12,317 nt of DNA, taken from assembly GCA_009929975.1 (NCBI GenBank), contig RZZF01000021.1, positions 1 through 12,317 on the forward strand, written 5' to 3'. Both the position numbers and the translations under genes were made by a program. The stretch comes from Clostridia bacterium (lineage in GTDB: Bacteria > Bacillota > Clostridia > Saccharofermentanales > UBA5734). A model generated the notes under the pieces. It had not been told where the DNA came from. It did not search any database and saw only the letters and a program-made list of their open reading frames with translations. The stretch's first letter is position 1, and every line of letters begins with the position of its first letter. Below, one piece after another: positions 7,516 through 12,317 of this stretch.

Positions 7516-8156
7516 GAGCCAGCTCCTTTCGTCGTTGACTCAGAGTCGCCTTCCTGACCCGTTTGCCGATTCACCTGACGCCTGGAAAAAGCGGGTGCCA
7601 GACGCAGCAGGCTCATGCCGAGAAGAATTCCGCCGATGATCGTCAGCAGCGGATGAACATCACAGAAAAATACCAGAATGACCGTGAACAGTGCGATCAG
7701 CAGCGAAGGCCAGTCCTTGATCGCACGGCGGCCGAGCCGCAGTGCCGCGTAGAGGATCAGCGCTGTGACGGCAGCGCGGACCCCGAGAAAAATATGCTGG
7801 ACGGTCGGATCGCTTTGAACACGCTTCAGGAAGACGGCAATGACCAGAATGACCAGGACCGATGGCAGCGCACAGCCGACCATCGCGACAACGGCGCCCC
7901 GCCGCCTGCTCAGCCGGTGGCCTGTGAGGGCGGCGGCATTGACGGCGATCGGACCCGGCATGGTCTGGGCGATCGTCAGGATGTCCAGCAGTTCATCTTG
8001 TGCCAGCCATCGCTTCCGCTCGATGATCGTGCGTTCAATCAACGGAATCATCGCGTAGCCACCGCCAAAGGTAAAGAGTCCGATCCGGAAAAACACCAGA
8101 AATAACTGGAGCAGAAAACGTGGTTTGAGACGGTCTTCCGATGCCAGGTGCGTCAT
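7512..8156 (-). CDS. Chromate transporter (CHR family), short-chain subunit 1
   Basis: The 214-residue membrane protein is the partner CHR domain. It has LFTFGGGYAMIPLIERTI near the N-terminus and TIAQTMPGPIAVNAAALTGH at about residues 67-86, followed by hydrophobic helices. The C-terminal ~25 residues are hydrophilic and probably cytoplasmic. The two paralogues are clearly divergent (AEMTPGPVAVN versus AQTMPGPIAVN), as expected for the two halves of a heterodimer rather than a recent duplication. Its ATG overlaps the stop of the ROK regulator gene by 4 bases and its own stop overlaps the next CHR start by 4 bases, so all three are translationally coupled. Chromate export is the known family activity; in an anaerobe the everyday substrate may differ. 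Confidence 0.9.
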   Translation of the reverse strand: MTHLASEDRLKPRFLLQLFLVFFRIGLFTFGGGYAMIPLIERTIIERKRWLAQDELLDILTIAQTMPGPIAVNAAALTGHRLSRRRGAVVAMVGCALPSVLVILVIAVFLKRVQSDPTVQHIFLGVRAAVTALILYAALRLGRRAIKDWPSLLIALFTVILVFFCDVHPLLTIIGGILLGMSLLRLAPAFSRRQVNRQTGQEGDSESTTKGAGS

Positions 8157-9304
8157 GAGTCAGTCCCCAGTCGATGATCCATCATCTGTTCGAGCGCGTA
8201 GGCGGCTGCCCCGACCGCCATCAGACGATCGTGGTGCGGCTGATCCAGCAATCGGGGAGTGCCACGATCCTCGATCAGATCTGACAGTTCGCCGCGAATC
8301 ATCGCTTCCAGCTCCGGTGAGTCGTTCAGCGCCGGTCCGCCGAGCAGCAGATCATCCGTCGCCGTGATCAGTGACGCGTTGTAGACCGCGACCGAGACTG
8401 CCCGGGCGGCTTCTCTCATCACCTGCAGAGCTTTCTTTTTACCTTTTCCCGCCGCGCCGCAAAAATCCAGCCAGGACAACGAAGCTTCTTTTTTCAGCTG
8501 GCGGTATCGTTCAAGCATCGCTGGCTGGGTCGCGATCTGTCCCAGTTCACGGGCGCCCCCCTGCCGGTTGATGCCGAGCTTCAGCCGGTTGACCTGATCG
8601 GTTGTCAGACCGGTCTGGTGAAACTGCCCCTGCCAGGCCAGGCCGGCCCGGATGTTTCTCCCGATCGAGAAATAGAGCAGATGCCGGTCGGACAGACTGC
8701 GGTCAAGCCAGAGTCCGGCATACAGCGCGGCATCAGCACCGCGTACGGTTGAGACGGGAAAATTCCATGATGATGTGATCCGGCTGAGCAGGTCACGGAG
8801 ATACACCGGCAGCCGGTCGGGAGCACCGTCCGGATCCTGATCCGCCGCGGCCGCCCAGCCGATGCCCAGACCGAGAACATGTACCGCCTCAACCGACTGG
8901 CGCTCGAGAAGTCGGCCGATGGCGTCAGAAATCTGTTCGATGAGACCTGCTGCCGGTAATTCAGCCAGTCCGGGCAAGTCGACCTGATCGAGAATGACGA
9001 GTCGGAGATTGATCAGGACCAGCTGACTGCGGGCAGCGGAAATATCCAGACCGAGAAGACGGTACGGTGTTTCAGCGATCGAATACAGACTGGGCCGTCT
9101 TCCGCCGGAAGAATCCGCCAGTCCGGCCTCCTGGATCAGTCCGAGATTCATCAGCCGGTTGATCAGGCGGTTCAGTGTTGTGGCCGGAATCTGCAGCCGG
9201 TCTGATAACTGCTGCCGGGTGATGCCGTCCTGTTGTCTGATCAGGGTGAAGAGTGTCCGGATCTGATCACCGCCGCTGCGGAAACTTGATTCATCGGCGA
9301 TCAT
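8153..9304 (-). CDS. ROK-family transcriptional regulator with degenerate kinase and zinc motifs
   Basis: The 383-residue protein has an N-terminal winged helix-turn-helix (about residues 15-72; QQLSDRLQIPATTLNRLINRL, then the wing GGRRPSLY) followed by a ROK domain (about 84-375). The ROK fold is recognisable in LGLDISAARSQLVLIN, ADAALYAGLWLD, FSIGRNIRAGLAWQGQ and LLLGGPAL. The functional residues are eroded. The usual N-D-A-N catalytic block reads R-G-A-D (188-191), the E-x-G-H block is absent, and the CxCGxxGC zinc motif is missing (one Cys, at 282). It should therefore be a regulator without sugar-kinase activity. The start has a strong ribosome binding site (AAAGGAG on this strand, near 9313-9319), 8 bases ahead. 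Its stop overlaps the first CHR gene. A dyad-rich promoter region lies just upstream, suggesting autoregulation of regulator and transporters. Confidence 0.88.
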   Translation of the reverse strand: MIADESSFRSGGDQIRTLFTLIRQQDGITRQQLSDRLQIPATTLNRLINRLMNLGLIQEAGLADSSGGRRPSLYSIAETPYRLLGLDISAARSQLVLINLRLVILDQVDLPGLAELPAAGLIEQISDAIGRLLERQSVEAVHVLGLGIGWAAAADQDPDGAPDRLPVYLRDLLSRITSSWNFPVSTVRGADAALYAGLWLDRSLSDRHLLYFSIGRNIRAGLAWQGQFHQTGLTTDQVNRLKLGINRQGGARELGQIATQPAMLERYRQLKKEASLSWLDFCGAAGKGKKKALQVMREAARAVSVAVYNASLITATDDLLLGGPALNDSPELEAMIRGELSDLIEDRGTPRLLDQPHHDRLMAVGAAAYALEQMMDHRLGTDS

Positions 9305-9351
9305 GGCTGTGACTCCTTTCTGACTGGTCGTATCCCTTTCTCTACTTCTCT

Positions 9352-9396
9352 ACACGATACCGTGTCCAACTTATAACCGCAACGGAAATAAGTTGG
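9352..9396 (-). promoter_or_regulatory. Candidate promoter and twin operator dyads upstream of the ROK regulator
   Basis: The 106-base gap between the MFS and ROK genes contains two adjacent perfect inverted repeats. One is CCAACTTAT (9366-9374) with ATAAGTTGG (9388-9396), 13-base spacer. The other is ACACG (9352-9356) with CGTGT (9361-9365), 4-base spacer. On the minus strand a weak sigma-A-like promoter fits between them: TTGCGG (9377-9382), 17-base spacer, TATCGT (9354-9359). Its -35 lies in the spacer of the first dyad and its -10 overlaps the second. ROK regulators bind palindromic sites, so this is a natural autoregulatory operator. No T-run supports a terminator reading. Confidence 0.55.
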
Positions 9397-9410
9397 CGGA
9401 ATTCTGCCTG

Positions 9411-10688
9411 TCATGACACGGTTGACTGCTCCGGCAGCGGTTCGGCTTCTGCTTCGCCGTGATGAACCATCAGCATACAGATGAAAGCAAGCGCGAATGC
9501 CGCGATTGAGTAGGGGAACAGGATGGAGTATTGATCCGTCAGATCGCGGAGCAGCCCGAACAGAGTCGGACTGACGATGGCCGCGCTGAACGAGAAAAAG
9601 TAATAGTAGCCGGTATAGCTGCCGATCCGGTCATGCGAGGCCAATTCAACAACCATGGGAAGCGAGTTGATGTTGATGCAGGCCCAGCACAGGCCGCCGA
9701 GAAAGAGCAGAAGGCGGAGAATCCAGAGATTCTCGATAAACAGCATCGGAATGAAGGCGATAATCATACCGACCAGCCCGATCAAAATCATCCGCCGGCG
9801 GCCGAAGCGGCCGGCCAGGATACCTGCCGGCAGCGCGAAGGCAACCAGCGCGAGAGAAAACAGGGTCAATGTCATCGCGGCGTCCCCACCGCTGATTCCA
9901 AGCGTCTGTGTCGCGTACAGCGTAAAGAAAGTCTCAACCGCGTTATAACCGCAGAACCAGAAAAAGATGGCCAGAAGCAGCGCGAAAAGGCTGACTTTCT
10001 CCGGCCGGCTCAGATGGCGGTGAACACTCAGGTCCGCTTTCGTCCCGGTTTGAGCCGTGTCGTCCCGGCTGAGCATCTGATTGGCTGTATCCAGCTGTCG
10101 CCCCAGCTTTCGGCTGTCAGGCTCCTTGATGAACGTGAAGAGAATGATCAGCGCTGCCAGCATGACGGCGGCACCCATCAGGAACGGCGCGTTGTAGCCG
10201 CCGGCCTTGGCCAGAAGTCCGCCGACAAAAAACGCGATGATACTGCCGACCCCACCCATCAGGTTGATGATGCCATTTGCCTTGCTGCGCAGGGGTGATG
10301 GTGTCAGATCGGGCATCAGGGCGACCACCGGGGAGCGCCAGAACGACATGATCAGATTGAAGGCGATGATGACTGCCATCATGGCAAACAGCGTCGGCAT
10401 GCGGGGGATGAAGATGAACGCGGCCGCGCTGGTCGGGATGCCGAGCATGATATACGGCATCCGCCGTCCGAAGCGTGTCCGCGTCCGGTCACTCAGCTGT
10501 CCGAAAAGCGGCTGGAAGATGACGCCGAAAATGTTGTCAATCGTCATGATGAAGCCGATGATGGCCGTGCTGGCCAGAAAGCGCTCCTCGAGCATCAGGG
10601 GAACAAAACTGTTGTAGATGCTCCAGGCCAGGGAACTGGCGAAAAAACCGAATCCAATGAGAAACGTTTTTTTGTAATCAAGCTTCAT
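9411..10688 (-). CDS. MFS transporter, GPH/SLC45-like (sugar-proton type)
   Basis: The 425-residue protein has about 12 membrane helices. The loop after helix 2 reads GQLSDRTRTRFGRRMPYIMLG (motif start at residue 63), the Arg-rich form typical of SLC45/GPH-type sugar symporters. A second MFS-like loop, GRFGRRRMILIG, occurs in the C-terminal half. A long hydrophilic central loop (residues about 190-230) separates the halves. The start is supported by GGAGGT on this strand (10696-10701), 7 bases upstream. Only 3 bases separate it from the phosphodiesterase gene, so they form an operon. The substrate could be a sugar or disaccharide, or a glycerol-based compound given the partner enzyme; sequence alone does not decide. 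Confidence 0.85.
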   Translation of the reverse strand: MKLDYKKTFLIGFGFFASSLAWSIYNSFVPLMLEERFLASTAIIGFIMTIDNIFGVIFQPLFGQLSDRTRTRFGRRMPYIMLGIPTSAAAFIFIPRMPTLFAMMAVIIAFNLIMSFWRSPVVALMPDLTPSPLRSKANGIINLMGGVGSIIAFFVGGLLAKAGGYNAPFLMGAAVMLAALIILFTFIKEPDSRKLGRQLDTANQMLSRDDTAQTGTKADLSVHRHLSRPEKVSLFALLLAIFFWFCGYNAVETFFTLYATQTLGISGGDAAMTLTLFSLALVAFALPAGILAGRFGRRRMILIGLVGMIIAFIPMLFIENLWILRLLLFLGGLCWACININSLPMVVELASHDRIGSYTGYYYFFSFSAAIVSPTLFGLLRDLTDQYSILFPYSIAAFALAFICMLMVHHGEAEAEPLPEQSTVS

Positions 10689-10691
10689 GGT

Positions 10692-11441
10692 TCATACCTC
10701 CACAACTGACGGGTTCTGCTGATCACGTAATGAGAGTGCGAGATCCGGTACATCGGTGATGATGGCGTCAGCACCGGATTTCAAGACCATCCTGATATGA
10801 TCCGGGATATTGACCGTCCAGGTATTCACGGCGATGCCGGCTTCATGGCACGAGCCGATCAGGTCGGGGACCTGCAGACCGGCATACATCGGGTGAATCG
10901 CCTTCGCGCCCAGCCTTCCCGCATAGCCGGCTGCGTCAACCAGCTCGCAGCTGTACAGAATCGCGCAGCGAATTTCCGGATCCAACCGGGCGGCGGTCTG
11001 CATGGAATAGTGGTTGAATGAGGAGAGAATAACCCGGTCATTCATTTTTTTCTGCCGGACCCGCTGAATCACGGCGTCTTCCAGGCCGGGATCAAAATAA
11101 AGGCTGTTTTTCAGCTCGATGTTCAGTTCGAGGCCGGTCGGCGCAAGCAAATCCAGAACATCATCCAGCGTCGGGATGACCTGCGGCTCATGCTCCGGCC
11201 GATGCGCGGCGAAATTCAGACGACGCAGTTCAGTGAAGGTCATTCGCCGAATATCGCCTGATTGGCCGGTGACCCGCTGGCAATTCTCGTCATGCGTGAC
11301 GACGAGCACACCATCTGCTGTCCGCATGACATCCAGCTCGATGCCATCCGCACCCAGCCGGACGGCCAGGTCAAAGGCGGCCATCGTGTTTTCCGCGGCC
11401 AATTGACTCGCTCCGCGGTGCGCCCATATTCTGACTGACAT
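10692..11441 (-). CDS. Glycerophosphodiester phosphodiesterase (GDPD family)
   Basis: The 249-residue protein has the full GDPD signature near its N-terminus: AHRGAS with H8 and R9, ENT at 17-19, IELDV with metal ligands E35 and D37, and THDE with H50. ELNIELKN supplies another metal-binding Glu, and the C-terminal strands NTWTVN and GADAIITDVPDLAL close the TIM barrel. There is no signal peptide, so the enzyme should be cytoplasmic, like UgpQ. It would hydrolyse glycerophosphodiesters to sn-glycerol 3-phosphate and an alcohol. The length is normal. The start is fixed by AAGGAGG on this strand about 5 bases upstream. It is followed 3 bases later by the MFS gene, suggesting uptake and cleavage of a substrate, though the MFS type more often carries sugars. 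Confidence 0.93.
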   Translation of the reverse strand: MSVRIWAHRGASQLAAENTMAAFDLAVRLGADGIELDVMRTADGVLVVTHDENCQRVTGQSGDIRRMTFTELRRLNFAAHRPEHEPQVIPTLDDVLDLLAPTGLELNIELKNSLYFDPGLEDAVIQRVRQKKMNDRVILSSFNHYSMQTAARLDPEIRCAILYSCELVDAAGYAGRLGAKAIHPMYAGLQVPDLIGSCHEAGIAVNTWTVNIPDHIRMVLKSGADAIITDVPDLALSLRDQQNPSVVEV

Positions 11442-11485
11442 GAGTTCCTCCTTCTGACCGGCGGTCTGGCCGGCTCATTCATGAT

Positions 11486-11815
11486 CTATTCTCGTCTGGC
11501 TGAGTCCGGCCAGAGTTTCCGGTAATCAACGGACCGGCACCAGGACCAGCGCGGACAATCCGCGAGGTGGTCCCAGACCAGCCCGGCTGACTGCATGAAG
11601 GCATAGCAGATGACCGGGCCGGCAAAGACAAATCCCTGTTGTTTCAATGCCTGGCTCATCGCCCGAGATGCCTCAGTGGCAGTCGGAACCTGCCGCATAT
11701 CCTGCCATTGGCTGATCTGTGGCTGTCCGTCGACAAAGGACCAGAGGAATTGACTGAACGTGGTATGCTGCCGCAGACGAAGGAACGCCCGGGCATTGGT
11801 AACGGCAGCTTCGAT
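11486..11815 (-). pseudogene. tag: DNA-3-methyladenine glycosylase I, C-terminal fragment (5' truncated)
   Basis: On the minus strand, Tag homology runs from IEAAVTNARAF to the stop at 11486-11488. It includes FSQFLWSFVDGQP, ALKQQGFVFAGPVICYAFMQSAG and DHLADCPRW. The final His-x3-Cys corresponds to the C-terminal zinc ligands of Tag. This is roughly the last 110 residues of a protein that is normally near 190. The N-terminal half, with the first Cys/His zinc ligands and most of the catalytic helices, is missing. Going upstream, family resemblance stops exactly at about 11815, where the antisense strand becomes a glycosyltransferase. The frame stays open to 11914, but those residues do not resemble Tag. 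Tag normally excises 3-methyladenine from alkylated DNA; this fragment should be inactive. It lies 44 bases upstream of the GDPD gene. Confidence 0.85.
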
Positions 11816-11816
11816 A
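11810..11816. other. Chimeric junction between tag and glycosyltransferase fragments
   Basis: Tag homology on the minus strand ends at 11815 and glycosyltransferase homology on the plus strand begins at 11810, so the two overlap by only about six bases (TTCGAT). Both genes are truncated at this point, and base composition changes across it. No insertion-sequence end, target duplication, tRNA or attachment-site repeat is visible. It is either an assembly join or an illegitimate recombination at microhomology. Confidence 0.75.
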
Positions 11817-12317
11817 TCGTGGCAATACTGGATGCTGATAATCATACACAGCCTGATTTTCTGAGTAAAATGAACGATGCATACGATTTCGGTATCCATG
11901 CTGTTCAGGCTCACCGAACCACTATAGGAGGAGATGCAGAAGTGGCCCTACTGGATTCCGTGAGTGAAGAGATCAACAATGCAATCTTTCGGGCAGGACA
12001 TGTACTTTTTGGATTGTCGTCAGCACTCATTGGCTCCGGAATGGCTTTTGATTACGAATGGTTTGCCCGCTCCATTCCTAAGGTGAGTACTGCTGGAGAA
12101 GACAAGGAACTGGAATTGCTTTTGCTGAAAGAGGAGATATTTATTGATTACTTGCCTGAACTTTATGTCTATGATCAGAAAACATCAACCTCTACTGGTT
12201 ACTACCACCAGCGCAGACGATGGATCGCAGCCCAATTTGATCTTCTGAGAAAAGGGTTGCCCTATCTCCCCAAAGCAATTCTCACTGGTAACCTCGATTA
12301 GTGCGACAAGATATTCC
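11810..12317 (+). pseudogene. Family 2 glycosyltransferase fragment (Bacteroidota-like), truncated and interrupted by TAG
   Basis: From 11810 the + frame encodes FDIVAILDADN, the metal/nucleotide-sugar-binding strand of GT2 enzymes. It continues with IHAVQAHRT, SEEINNAIFRAGH, FGLSSALIGSGMAFDY and AGEDKELE (catalytic Asp region), then YYHQRRRW, the Q-x-x-R-W motif of cellulose-synthase-like GT2s. The sequence resembles membrane GT2 proteins common in Bacteroidota. The N-terminal GT-A half is absent: upstream of 11810 the same frame is only the antisense of Tag. The frame hits TAG at 12299-12301 after TGNLD, then continues CDKIF to the window end. Family members typically read GN.DYCDK, so TAG replaces a Tyr codon. 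The membrane C-terminus would lie beyond the window. Composition is AT-richer than the rest. A GT2 role is clear; function here is doubtful. Confidence 0.8.

Noticed and set aside
9531..10298. Long + strand open frame (255 codons) opposite the MFS gene, and a similar one at 7563-8105 opposite a CHR gene.
   Set aside because: They are antisense shadows of well-supported membrane-protein genes. They give hydrophilic, Gln/Arg-rich low-complexity products, have no credible ribosome binding sites, and arise from GC-rich codon bias.
11458..11473. CCGGC/GCCGG dyad between tag and the GDPD gene.
   Set aside because: Five base pairs in a GC-rich background with no T-run. It could be chance.
11639..11809. 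5' part of the + strand frame leading into the glycosyltransferase.
   Set aside because: This segment is antisense to the tag fragment and shows no GT2 features. The frame is open only by chance, so the real fragment begins at about 11810.
11816..11914. N-terminal extension of the minus-strand tag frame beyond 11815.
   Set aside because: These residues do not resemble Tag and are antisense to conserved glycosyltransferase codons (DIVAILDADN), so the extension is a read-through artefact of the junction.

Overview
The window looks like a chromosomal segment of a moderately high-GC Bacillota (Clostridia-like) bacterium. Three things suggest this. Genes are preceded by strong AGGAGG-type ribosome binding sites. 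Genes are packed with ATGA start/stop overlaps. The gene families are typical of anaerobic Firmicutes: a dedicated ECF transporter with a fused A-A' ATPase, a DUF4430 lipoprotein and a pair of short chromate-family transporters. The last ~500 bases do not fit. They are AT-richer and encode a Bacteroidota-type glycosyltransferase fragment.

Layout. (1) Positions 1-4653, + strand: one compact operon. It encodes a membrane-anchored beta-propeller protein (5' end outside the window), a DUF4430 lipoprotein, an ECF T component, a two-domain ECF ATPase and an ECF S component of the cobalamin (CbrT-like) type. Together they read as a Gram-positive surface-capture plus ECF-uptake system, most likely for vitamin B12 or another cobamide. 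(2) Positions 4649-6873, + strand: an extended -10 promoter and a leader hairpin precede an ElaA-type acetyltransferase, a MATE efflux transporter and a small FmdB-type zinc-ribbon protein. (3) Positions 6922-9304, - strand: a ROK-family regulator translationally coupled to two short-chain CHR (chromate transporter) subunits. Upstream lie a candidate promoter and two adjacent inverted repeats (9352-9396). (4) Positions 9411-11441, - strand: a glycerophosphodiester phosphodiesterase and a GPH/SLC45-like MFS transporter, 3 bases apart. (5) Positions 11486-12317: the C-terminal half of DNA-3-methyladenine glycosylase I (- strand) abuts the catalytic part of a family 2 glycosyltransferase (+ strand) at about 11810-11816. 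Both genes are broken there, and the glycosyltransferase frame also carries an in-frame TAG where the family normally has Tyr.

The two most notable items are the beta-propeller + DUF4430 + ECF operon, a plausible Gram-positive analogue of BtuG-type cobamide capture, and the sharp chimeric junction near 11.8 kb, which is either an assembly artefact or a recent recombination. No RNA genes, CRISPR arrays, insertion sequences or riboswitches were recognised. No gene-free stretch exceeds about 110 bases.
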